This document shows, one piece after another, positions 1 to 11,521 of a stretch of DNA of 64,000 bases (its first letter is position 1; the number at the start of each line of letters is the position of its first letter). The notes below the pieces were generated by a model that saw only the letters and a program-made list of their open reading frames with translations, was not told the origin of the DNA and searched no databases. Location of the stretch: NCBI RefSeq assembly GCF_900155935.1, contig NZ_FTLW01000001.1, positions 582,094 to 646,093 on the forward strand, written 5' to 3'. Both the position numbers and the translations under genes were made by a program. Source of the stretch: Solilutibacter tolerans (GTDB lineage Bacteria > Pseudomonadota > Gammaproteobacteria > Xanthomonadales > Xanthomonadaceae).

Positions 1-774
1 GATCAGCTTCATGAGGTGGGTGAGCATCCTGCGTTGCTGGCCTTGCAGGATGTGCGCGGCACCGGCATCGGCAATGCGATTCACGCAATCTACGAACATC
101 GTGACATCGGCCTGCCCGTGCGGGAGCAGCCCGCGTTGTTGCGCAAGTCGTTGCGAGAACAAGGGCTGTGGAATAGCGACATCGCCGGGCAATCATTGGC
201 CAAGCGCGTGGCCGAGCGCATTGATGCCACGCTCGCCACGCCGTTGGCTGATGACATGCCTACGTTGGGTTCATTGCCGGCGAACGATTTGCGCGCGGAG
301 ATGGGTTTCCATTTTTCCCTGGATGAGACGTCATTGCAGGCCTTGCGGCAAGCATGCGATGCGCATGGCGAGCCGACGTTGGTGCCACGGGGCGCACGTC
401 ATCTGGTTGGCCTCATGACCGGCAAGATCGATCTGCTTTTCCGACATGACGGCCGCATCCATGTGCTGGATTACAAGGGAAATTTCCTCGGGACGCGCAT
501 CCAGGATTACCAGGGCACCTCCCTGCAGCGTGCAATGCAGCACGCAAATTACCCGTTTCAGGCGCTGCTCTACACCATCGCGCTTGAACGTCATTTGCGC
601 TTGCGTTTGCCTGCTTACGACCGTGCGCGGCACTTGGGCGATGCCTGGTATCTGTTCGTGCGCGCAGCGGGTCTAGCACCCAGCACAGGCATCTGGCGAC
701 ATCGTTTTGCAGATGGTTTGCTGGATGACGTGGACAAAGCCTTGCCAGGGGTGAAGGTGGAGGTCGTTGCATGA
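1..774 (+). CDS. recB: RecB C-terminal part (exonuclease V beta subunit), cut by window edge
   Basis: The frame is open from base 1, so this is the 3' end of a gene starting upstream. The last ~255 residues carry the RecB nuclease domain: an H in the stretch GNAIHAIYEH, then GKIDLLF and the catalytic DYKGN block (family motif D-Y-K-x-N), followed by a QxxxY-like helix around QALLYTIALERH. RecB is the 3'-5' helicase and only nuclease of RecBCD, which processes double-strand ends for RecA. The stop overlaps the recD start in an ATGA, so the two are translationally coupled. A GTG at 16 is an internal codon, not the start. Confidence 0.93.
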   Translation, partial: DQLHEVGEHPALLALQDVRGTGIGNAIHAIYEHRDIGLPVREQPALLRKSLREQGLWNSDIAGQSLAKRVAERIDATLATPLADDMPTLGSLPANDLRAEMGFHFSLDETSLQALRQACDAHGEPTLVPRGARHLVGLMTGKIDLLFRHDGRIHVLDYKGNFLGTRIQDYQGTSLQRAMQHANYPFQALLYTIALERHLRLRLPAYDRARHLGDAWYLFVRAAGLAPSTGIWRHRFADGLLDDVDKALPGVKVEVVA

Positions 775-2531
775 TCCAGGCTGGACAACGCTTCGACTTC
801 AAACCGAATGAGACCTGGGGTGCCCAAGACGATCTCCGCACGGTAGATCGTGCAGTCGCGCGTTGGGTCATTGCGCACGGCGGCAGCCCGGGTTTGGCCA
901 GGTTGGCAGCGCAAGCCAGTCTCGCCGATGGGCGCGGGGATAGCGCACTGCGTATCGATGAAGATGTGTTGCGCGGTGTGCTCACCGATTCCGAGTGGGT
1001 AGGGAATGCAGCTTCGAATAGTCAGCCGTTTGTTGTCGATGGCGACCTGTTCTACTTACGCCGCAATTTCCTCAACGAAGTCGCAGTCGCCACGATGCTG
1101 CATCAACGCCTTCGGTCTTTCGATGTCGAAGACGAGACACTCGATTTGCATGGTCTGTTCGATGAGGCGGGCGGCAATGCGCAAGCAGGCCAGGTTGAGG
1201 CGGTTCGCAAAGCCCTGGACCGTCGCCTCTTCGTGTTGACTGGTGGGCCAGGTACCGGCAAGACCACAACCGTCCTACGCTTGTTGATGGCGGCCTCTCG
1301 CAACCACCGCTCACATCACGACGAATGGCCGCGCATCTTGTTGGCAGCGCCTACCGGCAAGGCAGCTCAGCGACTGGGTGAGTCTCTGCGTAACGCCACG
1401 CCAGAAGATTTCCCCACCGATTGGCAGGACGCGTTGCTCCACGTGCAATCTGGAGCGACCGGCACCCTGCATCGGTTGTTGGGTAGTCGTGGCACGCGTG
1501 GGGGGTTTTCGCGTGACAGCGAGAACCCGCTGGATGCAGATATCGTCGTGGTCGATGAAGCCTCGATGCTTGATCTTGCCTTGCTGCGGGCCTTGCTCTC
1601 TGCGCTGCGGCCGCAGACGCGCCTGGTATTGGTAGGGGATGCGGATCAGCTGGACTCGGTTGGTACGGGCTCCGTGCTGCAAGACATCGTCGTTGCATTG
1701 GATGGTGAAGCAGGCCAGCATCTGCAGCGCCTGCGACATGCCTACCGCGCCGATGCGGCATTGCGTCCCTTGAACGAGGCCGTGCGCATTGGCGATGCCA
1801 CTGCATTTAATGCAGGCTTGAACTCGGCGAGTGCGCAGGCCCTGCATCGACCCGTAGGCACGGTGTCTGAACTCACCGCACAACTGGATGCATGGAGCGA
1901 TGCGATCCTCCTCGATTACCGTGCGCACCGCATCGATAAGCCGGTGAATGAAGCGGAGTCCGATCACATCCCCCAGTTGCTGGCGGCGGCGGGGCAGCGA
2001 CAATTGCTTTGCGCGCTGCGCGAGGGGCCTTTCGGTGCAGCAGGGCTCAATGCTGCCATCGAAACCCGTCTGTCGCCCGCGTTGCAAAGCGAGAGTGGGA
2101 CGAGCCCGGGGGCGCGTTGGTATCCCGGCCGCCGCATCCTCATTACCCGCAATGATGCTGCCAGTGGCTTGTTCAACGGCGACATCGGCCTATGCCTGTT
2201 AGACACAGAGGGTCGCTTGCGTGCCTGGTTCCAAGGTGGCGATGTGAAGCCCCGCTCATTCGATGTCGGATCGCTGCCGCCGCACGAGCCTGCCTTCGCG
2301 ATGACCGTGCACAAAGCCCAGGGCTCAGAATACGACGAAGTCGCCGTGCTGTTGCCACCCCAGGCAGAACATCCCTTGCTGTCGCGGCAATGGTTTTACA
2401 CTGCGATTTCGCGTGCACGCAGGGCGCTACATTTATGGGGAAGTGACGCGGCCGTGCGCCATGCCATCGATCATCCAGCACGGCGTAGCAGTGGGTTGTC
2501 GCGGCGCATTCGCACAGCGATTTCGCCATGA
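771..2531 (+). CDS. recD: RecD, exonuclease V alpha subunit (5'-3' helicase)
   Basis: 586 residues, the usual RecD length. An N-terminal domain is followed by a superfamily 1B helicase core: Walker A GGPGTGKTTT at about residues 158-167, Walker B VVVDEASM near 261, GDADQL, and the C-terminal motifs TVHKAQGSEYDEV and YTAISRAR typical of RecD. It is the fast 5'-3' motor of RecBCD and acts on broken DNA ends in the cytoplasm. It starts inside the recB stop codon (ATGA) and its own stop overlaps the next gene's ATG, so three genes are coupled. recC is presumably upstream of the window. Confidence 0.96.
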   Translation: MIQAGQRFDFKPNETWGAQDDLRTVDRAVARWVIAHGGSPGLARLAAQASLADGRGDSALRIDEDVLRGVLTDSEWVGNAASNSQPFVVDGDLFYLRRNFLNEVAVATMLHQRLRSFDVEDETLDLHGLFDEAGGNAQAGQVEAVRKALDRRLFVLTGGPGTGKTTTVLRLLMAASRNHRSHHDEWPRILLAAPTGKAAQRLGESLRNATPEDFPTDWQDALLHVQSGATGTLHRLLGSRGTRGGFSRDSENPLDADIVVVDEASMLDLALLRALLSALRPQTRLVLVGDADQLDSVGTGSVLQDIVVALDGEAGQHLQRLRHAYRADAALRPLNEAVRIGDATAFNAGLNSASAQALHRPVGTVSELTAQLDAWSDAILLDYRAHRIDKPVNEAESDHIPQLLAAAGQRQLLCALREGPFGAAGLNAAIETRLSPALQSESGTSPGARWYPGRRILITRNDAASGLFNGDIGLCLLDTEGRLRAWFQGGDVKPRSFDVGSLPPHEPAFAMTVHKAQGSEYDEVAVLLPPQAEHPLLSRQWFYTAISRARRALHLWGSDAAVRHAIDHPARRSSGLSRRIRTAISP

Positions 2532-3184
2532 AACCGTTTTCCGAAGCCAATGAGCGCAACAAGGCACCGATTCTTGATGTGTTGCAAAAGCATTTGCGAG
2601 TTTCGACTCGTGTGCTTGAGATTGGTAGCGGCACGGGTCAGCACGCGGTGCATTTCTCTGCAGGCTTGCCGCACCTGGTGTGGCAGCCCACTGATCAACT
2701 GCAGCATCTCGATGGGATCATGCAGTGGGTGGATGAGGCTGGATTGTCCAACCTTCGCAAGCCCTTGCCGTTGTGGGTGCAAGTGGATGATGCCGTTTCT
2801 GGTTTGGTGAGCACGAATGTATCCACTTTCCGGAAATTGCTGGAAGAAAGCGAATCCGGAACAGGCTTCGATGCCGCGTTTACTGCCAACACGCTCCACA
2901 TCATGGGATGGCCTGAGGTCGAAGCCTTGTTTGCCGCCTTGCCAACGATGTTGCGCAGCGGCCCGAGCGCACTCATCGTCTATGGCCCGTTCAATCGGGA
3001 TGGCGAATTTACCAGCGAAAGCAATCGCCATTTCGACGCATGGCTCAAGGCGCGCGACCCACGATCAGGTATCCGTGATGCAGAAGCCGTTGGTGCCTTG
3101 GCGTATGCACAAGGCTTTGAATTGATCGACGACCTGGCCATGCCGGCCAATAACCGGATGCTGGTGTGGCGTCGAGCGCCATGA
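2528..3184 (+). CDS. DUF938 family SAM-dependent methyltransferase-like protein
   Basis: 218 residues. The start KPFSEANERNKAPIL and the glycine-rich SAM loop LEIGSGTGQHA at about residues 30-40 are characteristic of the DUF938 family, a Rossmann class I methyltransferase fold. No substrate is known for the family. The ATG overlaps the recD stop by 4 nt, so it is co-translated with recBD, although a repair role is only guilt by association. A strong hairpin directly after the stop ends the transcript. Confidence 0.85.
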   Translation: MKPFSEANERNKAPILDVLQKHLRVSTRVLEIGSGTGQHAVHFSAGLPHLVWQPTDQLQHLDGIMQWVDEAGLSNLRKPLPLWVQVDDAVSGLVSTNVSTFRKLLEESESGTGFDAAFTANTLHIMGWPEVEALFAALPTMLRSGPSALIVYGPFNRDGEFTSESNRHFDAWLKARDPRSGIRDAEAVGALAYAQGFELIDDLAMPANNRMLVWRRAP

Positions 3185-3209
3185 AAAACCCCGCCGAAGC
3201 GGGGCTTTT
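3185..3209. terminator. Bidirectional intrinsic terminator
   Basis: CCCCGC-CGAA-GCGGGG hairpin (3189-3204) with AAAA on the left and CTTTT on the right. It lies between the convergent DUF938 gene and the TonB receptor gene and can serve both strands. Confidence 0.85.
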
Positions 3210-3231
3210 CGTCAAGCAGCCAGGCCGTGAC

Positions 3232-6126
3232 TCAGTAGAAGTTGTACTCCAACAGTAAGGTGTAGGCGCGGCCACGTGGATCCGCGATGCGTGGCTCCCA
3301 CGCGGCACCAGACGCGAAGTCGTTCTGGTGTGCGGTGAACGGCGGGTCTTCATCGAACAGGTTCTTGATGCCGAAGCCCAGCTTCAATTTCGGGATGCCG
3401 GTCCAACTCACGCTGTAGTTATACGTCGTATAGCTGTCGACTTTTTGCTGCCAATCGGCTGGCACATACGTGCCGTTGGCTACGCTCACCGGATACTCGT
3501 CGTAGTAACCATCGCGGTACAGCTGGCTCAGGTTGTGCGTCCAATTGCCACGGTTCCAACCAAAATTGAGCGTGTGCTTCCAGCGGATCGGCAAATTGTA
3601 GTAACGAACGTAGCTGCCGACCAGGTTGTTGCCGTAGGGCAGTGATTCGAGCGCCTTGGTCTGGAAGTTTTCGATCCAGCTGCCGTTGAGGCCCAAGTTC
3701 CACTTGCCGCCCGCCAACTCGCCGTTGAAGTTGATGTCGACTTCCACGCCGCTCATCAAGCTGCCGCCAGAGTTGATGAAACGACGATCAATCTGGATGA
3801 TTTCGCCGCTGGCATCACGGATCCAATTATCACGGAACAGATCGTAGTACTGGATCAGCACGTCACGCGGGGCCGAACGAATGGTGTTGGTGCGCTCGAT
3901 CTGCCACCAGTCCAGCGCGATGTTGAACCACTCGTTGGGTGAGAACACCAAGCCGAAGCTCTTCTGAGTGGACTCTTCCGGCTCCAGCGTTTCCTTGCCA
4001 CCGAATAGTTCGACCGGGCGAATTGTCTCGCAACCCGGCACGGTCTGATTGGCGCGGCCGCTCGGGCAGGTTTCAGGATCGGCAAGATCCAGGCCCGTGT
4101 ACTGGACTTCGGACACGCCGTTGTAGAGCTGGTTGAACGAAGGCACCTTGAAGCCCGTGCTGTACGCGCCACGGAACAGCAACGAGTCGATCGGACGCCA
4201 CTTGAACGACACCTTTGGATTGGTGGTGCTGCCGAAGCCGCTGTAATCGTCGTAACGCCCCGCCAGCGTGATGTCGAAGGTGCGATGCAGGGGCAGATAG
4301 AACTCGGCATAGACCGCGCGGATATCGCGGCTGACATTGTCGAGAGCATTCGCATCATCGAACGGTGCATTGAACACGGTGCGTTTGTCTGCACGGTTGT
4401 CGCCGTTGAACTGGAATTCCTCGCGCCGGATGTCGATACCAGTGGCCATCGCGACAGCACCGCCTGGCAGGTTCCAGCCCAGGTCACCCGTGATCGATGC
4501 ATCGAAGGAGGTCACGATCGACTCGCCACCATACAAAGTGACGCCTTGTGCCGAAGCGGCTTGCAGTGCAGCCATCGCCTCCGGGCTCTGACTTTGACCC
4601 GGCTCAAGGAATGGATTGATCAAGCCGCTACCGAGCGCCTGCTTTAAGGCATCGGTGTAATGGAAGCCGGTGCCAAGCACGGATTCGGATTCGCTCGATG
4701 CGCGCGACAGGCCCATGTCATACGACCAATCGTTGAAGATCAGTCCGCCCAAACCGGCGACGAAACGATAGGAATCCGTGGTGGTCTTGATTTCACGCGG
4801 GCCACAGGCCATGCAACGCCAACGGTAGGCAATGGGTGCGCCGTAGTTCAATTGCCCTGCACCAAAATACCCTGACAAGGCGTTGTAAACCTTGTCATAC
4901 GTTGCACGGGTGGTGGCATTGAGCGGATACCACGTCGTTGGGCCTAGCGACGTGGCAGCAGCGCTAGTGCTGGACGAGATCTGGTTCGGCTCGAAAGTCT
5001 TGGCGACTTCGACGCGCGAGCCGGTCAACTCGACATAGGCCTCATGGTTTTCGCTGATCTTGAAGGTCGCACGACCGATGAAGTCGAGACTGTCTTGTGG
5101 CTGGATGATCACCGCAGCAGCCGGATAATCCCATGCGCAGGCAAAGCGCGAGGCTGGCGAGTTCCAGAGGCGGTAGTCATATGCGCCCATGTTCGGGCCG
5201 GCATTTTCGCAGCCCGCTCCGCCCGGGATGTTGTAGATGTTGACGGCGGTATAGCGTGTCGTGCCGCCGGCCGGATCCAGTACACCATTGCGTAGCATGC
5301 TGGTGGAGCCCACGCCCGTGCTGCCCAGGCTGAAGACCGTACCGAACGGGGTGCCGCGCGTGTCGGGAGACAGGCCGCGAGCAGGCTGGAAGGTGTTGGA
5401 GAAGTCGCGCTGGTCACCCCGCAGGATGTTGTTGCGCTTAGCGCTGATCGTACCGAAGGCATTCCAGCGGTCTTTGTCGAGGTCGCCATGGCCGAACAGC
5501 AGGCTGGTGCGATAGATGTTGCCGCCGCCAGCTTCGGTGACATCGGCGAAAGCCGAGACCTGCGCGCCTTGGTAATCGCGTTTGGTGATGAAGTTGATCA
5601 CGCCGCCGATCGCATCCGTGCCATAGATGGCTGATGCGCCATCACGCAGGATTTCGACGCGATCGATGGCCGCGAACGGAATTGCATTCAAGTCCACCGC
5701 GCGGCCTTTCAGGCCATGGGTGGCGACGCGGCGACCATTCAACAGCACGAGCGTGGCGTCGGCGCCTTGGCCGCGCAGGTTCGCACCGGATACACCGTTG
5801 TTGCCGCGCTGGTCTTCGTGGACGATGCCCGCATTGCTCGACAGATTGTCGGAGCCGTTGCCCGCGATGTTGAGGTAGCTCAGCAATTGCTCAGCAGAGG
5901 TGATGCCCTGCTGGTCGATCTCCTCTTTGCTGAAAGAGGTGATCGGCAACGATTCCTCGGCCTCGGCACGTTTGATGCGCGAACCGGTCACCGTCACCTG
6001 ATCCAGTGTTTTTTGTGTCGGGTTGCTGGTGGTCGCGGCATCTTGTGCCACGGCAGGCATGGCCATGGCGGCCAACAGCGCGACGCAAAGATGGCGGAGC
6101 TTGGGTGTCGGACGGGTTTGCATCAA
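3232..6126 (-). CDS. TonB-dependent outer-membrane receptor
   Basis: 964 residues. A signal peptide ends near AMAMPAVAQ. A TonB-box-like stretch (LDQVTVTGSRIKR) precedes the plug domain, which has LVLLNGRRV, VEILRDGASAIYG and GGVINFITKRDYQG, the canonical plug motifs. The rest is a large beta-barrel ending ...LLLEYNFY with the terminal aromatic residue expected for Bam-assembled proteins. It imports an unknown ligand with TonB-ExbBD energy. The pair CENAG...FACAWDY and other cysteines suggest disulphides in extracellular loops. No transport or degradation genes sit beside it, so the ligand cannot be read from context. Confidence 0.93.
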   Translation of the reverse strand: MMQTRPTPKLRHLCVALLAAMAMPAVAQDAATTSNPTQKTLDQVTVTGSRIKRAEAEESLPITSFSKEEIDQQGITSAEQLLSYLNIAGNGSDNLSSNAGIVHEDQRGNNGVSGANLRGQGADATLVLLNGRRVATHGLKGRAVDLNAIPFAAIDRVEILRDGASAIYGTDAIGGVINFITKRDYQGAQVSAFADVTEAGGGNIYRTSLLFGHGDLDKDRWNAFGTISAKRNNILRGDQRDFSNTFQPARGLSPDTRGTPFGTVFSLGSTGVGSTSMLRNGVLDPAGGTTRYTAVNIYNIPGGAGCENAGPNMGAYDYRLWNSPASRFACAWDYPAAAVIIQPQDSLDFIGRATFKISENHEAYVELTGSRVEVAKTFEPNQISSSTSAAATSLGPTTWYPLNATTRATYDKVYNALSGYFGAGQLNYGAPIAYRWRCMACGPREIKTTTDSYRFVAGLGGLIFNDWSYDMGLSRASSESESVLGTGFHYTDALKQALGSGLINPFLEPGQSQSPEAMAALQAASAQGVTLYGGESIVTSFDASITGDLGWNLPGGAVAMATGIDIRREEFQFNGDNRADKRTVFNAPFDDANALDNVSRDIRAVYAEFYLPLHRTFDITLAGRYDDYSGFGSTTNPKVSFKWRPIDSLLFRGAYSTGFKVPSFNQLYNGVSEVQYTGLDLADPETCPSGRANQTVPGCETIRPVELFGGKETLEPEESTQKSFGLVFSPNEWFNIALDWWQIERTNTIRSAPRDVLIQYYDLFRDNWIRDASGEIIQIDRRFINSGGSLMSGVEVDINFNGELAGGKWNLGLNGSWIENFQTKALESLPYGNNLVGSYVRYYNLPIRWKHTLNFGWNRGNWTHNLSQLYRDGYYDEYPVSVANGTYVPADWQQKVDSYTTYNYSVSWTGIPKLKLGFGIKNLFDEDPPFTAHQNDFASGAAWEPRIADPRGRAYTLLLEYNFY

Positions 6127-6250
6127 GTAACTCCCCTTGGGAAAGCGAATGAACGGAAGGACCGCAGGCCTTTTCGCCTGATCGCCTGCCGTTGACCGCC
6201 CCCTGATGCAGTTCCCGGCAGGTGCATCCTGCCGCCTAATCTATTCCTTT

Positions 6251-6278
6251 ATTCGGCCCTAGGGGAATAGGGCCGAAT
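6251..6278. repeat. 11-bp perfect inverted repeat, terminator-like
   Basis: Arms ATTCGGCCCTA and TAGGGCCGAAT with a 6-nt loop, just after the gcvP stop and upstream of the TonB receptor. Neither side carries a real T-tract. It may still end the gcvP transcript or stabilise its 3' end. Confidence 0.6.
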
Positions 6279-6289
6279 AATTGCCCCAT

Positions 6290-9244
<2,955 letters not shown>

Positions 9245-9283
9245 CCGGCTGTGCGGCGCGTGGCCGCAAATGGGTGGGATGCC

Positions 9284-9465
9284 CCTCTGTCCTTTTGCCT
9301 GAGAGTTTCAACGGCGGGGGAGGAAGCCGTCTTGCCCCTTCGGCGCCGGTCTGCGCATCGCGCGCCGGTCTCTCCAGAGTGTTGTTGCCTGCGGTGGTAC
9401 ACGGGGCCTGAGCGATTCCGGGCGGTTGCGCCTTCGGCAGCCGGTTGCCCGGCTTCTCCCACTGC
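9284..9465 (-). ncRNA. Tandem glycine riboswitch (gcvT-type) upstream of gcvP
   Basis: Read on the - strand there are two consecutive aptamers. The first has GGGAGAAGCC, GCCGAAGGCGCAA and CCCGGAATCGCTCAGG. The second has CTCTGGAGAGACC, GCCGAAGGGGCAA and then ACTCTCAGGCAAAAGGAC. These are the conserved blocks of the gcvT motif, in the usual two-aptamer arrangement. It sits in the gcvP leader, about 40 nt from the start codon. In the family, glycine binding switches on glycine-cleavage genes. The expression platform (translational or transcriptional) is not obvious by eye. Confidence 0.95.
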
Positions 9466-9472
9466 AGTGGTC

Positions 9473-9478
9473 ATTATA
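9473..9478 (-). promoter_or_regulatory. -10 element TATAAT of the gcvP promoter
   Basis: A perfect TATAAT on the - strand lies about 8 nt before the first riboswitch aptamer, which is where a start site for this leader would be expected. The -35 region is poorly conserved. Confidence 0.6.
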
Positions 9479-9530
9479 TGCGATGCGGGTCTGCGCCTAT
9501 GATGTGGACTCACCTGAACAGGCCTGCTGC

Positions 9531-10277
9531 ATGACCGAGACCGCTGTCCCCCCAGCCCCGGCCCCAGATGCCCAGCCTGCTCAGCCAATGACGTCCGACG
9601 ATTACGCCAACCGGATGCGTTGGCTGCCTCGGCTTATCCCCTTGATCAAGCGAGAGCCGGGCCTTGCGATCACGCTGGCCTATTTCCTCGTGGGCGCGGT
9701 GGGCTTGTGGTCCAGTTACTGGTACTACCGCGAATTCGGCCTGCCCATCCTTGAGTATTACCAGGTCAGTGACTTCCTCATCGCGGGCCTGCGCGACCCG
9801 TTCAACTTCCTGGCCTTGTTGGTGATGCTGGCCGTGGCGCTGCTCGCCTATCTGACGGCGTGGTACGAAATCCGGCATCCCGAGACCGTGGCGGCTCTGC
9901 GCGATGAGAAATTCTGGGGCCGCCTGGTGTTCCCGAGGCATGCCAGCCCGTTTCGCCGCCGCCGCTGGTATGACCTTTCGCCCGAGGCCGTCGTGCTGCT
10001 CGGGCTCGTGCTCGGCAGTGGCTCGGTGATGATCAGCCATGCCGATGACCGGGCCGATGAGATCAAGCAGGGCGGTGGAACACCGCTGCGCGTCACCTTG
10101 TCCGGAGAGCGTCTGCCATTGCAGGGAGAGGCGCGATTGATCGGCACCACAAGCACCCATCTGCTCTTGTACTGGCCGGCCAACGGACGCACAGAAGTGA
10201 TGTCGCATGAGGCGGTCGCGCGGATCGAACGCTTGCCTCGCCATCGCTACCGCCGCGCTGACGAGGACAAACGATGA
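9531..10277 (+). CDS. Hypothetical inner-membrane protein
   Basis: I do not recognise a named family. From the ATG at 9531 it is 248 residues: a Pro/Ala-rich N tail, hydrophobic segments at about 41-61, 81-102 and 140-158, an amphipathic RRRRW linker, and a C-terminal soluble part of about 85 residues rich in beta pattern (LRVTLSGERLPLQGEARLIGTTSTHLLLYW). The frame is also open to 9426, but that stretch overlaps the gcvP promoter and riboswitch region. The stop overlaps the next gene by 4 nt (ATGA), coupling it to the exporter. Confidence 0.75.
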   Translation: MTETAVPPAPAPDAQPAQPMTSDDYANRMRWLPRLIPLIKREPGLAITLAYFLVGAVGLWSSYWYYREFGLPILEYYQVSDFLIAGLRDPFNFLALLVMLAVALLAYLTAWYEIRHPETVAALRDEKFWGRLVFPRHASPFRRRRWYDLSPEAVVLLGLVLGSGSVMISHADDRADEIKQGGGTPLRVTLSGERLPLQGEARLIGTTSTHLLLYWPANGRTEVMSHEAVARIERLPRHRYRRADEDKR

Positions 10278-11521
10278 GCGCGCCCGCGATCCCCATGCGC
10301 CGCTTGGCACCCTTGCTGGGATTTTTGTCGATGTTCGGTGCTTTCAGCATCGACACGATCTTTCCGGCTTTCCCGCAGATCGGCGATCAGTTCGGTGCCG
10401 GTACGCTGGCGATGCAGCAGACGATCAGCGCCTATCTCTTCGCCTATGCCGCCATGAGTCTTTGGCATGGCGCGTTGTCGGATGTATTCGGGCGTCGTCG
10501 GGTGATCCTGGTCGGCATCGCCCTCTTCATCCTCGCCAGCATCGGCTGCGCGATGTCGACGTCGTTGCCGATGTTGGTCGGCTTTCGCGTATTGCAGGGA
10601 CTCAGTGCTGGCGTCGGGTTGATCGTTGGCCGTGCGGTGATCCGCGATGTGCTCGATGGCGCGGATGCGCAGCGACTGATGAGCCAAGTGTCGATGATCT
10701 TCGGCATCGCGCCGGCCGTCGCGCCGATCATCGGGGGTTGGCTACTGGGCTGGCATCGCTGGCCCGCGATCTTCTGGTTCCTCGCCTTGTTCGGCCTGCT
10801 GCTATGGATATCAGTGATGCTGTGGCTGCCCGAAACACATCCACGCGAGCGCTGGCGCTCCATCAAGCCGCGCAATCTTTGGCGCTCGTACATCGCGATC
10901 ATCGGCAACGCGCAATTCCGGCGGCTGTCGATTTCGTCCGCCTTCAACTTCGGCGCACTGTTCCTGATGATCTCGTCCGCCCCCGCGTTGGTGCTGGAGC
11001 ATTTTCAGCTCGGCCCGCAGCAGTTCGGCTGGTTCTTCATCCCGATGATTGCCGGGATGATGAGCGGTGCTTTTCTTTCGGGGCGATTGGCGGGTCGCAT
11101 GGCAGGGCGTCGTCAGGTCGACATCGGCTTCGCGCTCAACATCCTCGGCGCGGCGTTGTTGCTCGGCTATGCGTTATGGGCCAGCCCTCTGCGCATCCCG
11201 CAAGGCATGATGCCGGTGATGCTGATGGCCTTCGGCATCGCGCTGGTCATGCCGATCATCACGCTGATGTGTCTCGACTTGTTTCCCGAGCAGCGCGGAG
11301 CGGCATCGTCGGTGCAAGCCTTTGTTGGCCTGCTGATGAACGCGATCATCGCGGGTGTGATCTCTCCCGCGCTCTCTGGAAAAGACCATTTGCTCGCGGC
11401 GGGCGCGTTGGTCATGGCCGTCCTGGGATGGCTGGTGTGGTGGCTGGCGATTCGAAAAAACACCGCCGTGCCAACCCCGCCCGAACACCCTGAAAACTAC
11501 GAGCCGCTGGGCGAGCTCTGA
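10274..11521 (+). CDS. Bcr/CflA-type MFS drug exporter
   Basis: 415 residues with about 12 hydrophobic helices. Motif A-like G-x-LSDVFGRRRVIL lies between helices 2 and 3, and the motif-C-like block GIAPAVAPIIGGWLL is typical of 14/12-TMS drug:H+ antiporters of the Bcr/CflA group. The N-terminal SIDTIFPAFPQI matches the conserved D-x-Y-LPA-like segment of that group. It would export drugs or metabolites such as cysteine or sulfonamides; the substrate cannot be told here. It is translationally coupled to the upstream membrane protein, and its 3' end overlaps the convergent APC permease by 25 bp. Confidence 0.88.
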   Translation: MSAPAIPMRRLAPLLGFLSMFGAFSIDTIFPAFPQIGDQFGAGTLAMQQTISAYLFAYAAMSLWHGALSDVFGRRRVILVGIALFILASIGCAMSTSLPMLVGFRVLQGLSAGVGLIVGRAVIRDVLDGADAQRLMSQVSMIFGIAPAVAPIIGGWLLGWHRWPAIFWFLALFGLLLWISVMLWLPETHPRERWRSIKPRNLWRSYIAIIGNAQFRRLSISSAFNFGALFLMISSAPALVLEHFQLGPQQFGWFFIPMIAGMMSGAFLSGRLAGRMAGRRQVDIGFALNILGAALLLGYALWASPLRIPQGMMPVMLMAFGIALVMPIITLMCLDLFPEQRGAASSVQAFVGLLMNAIIAGVISPALSGKDHLLAAGALVMAVLGWLVWWLAIRKNTAVPTPPEHPENYEPLGEL

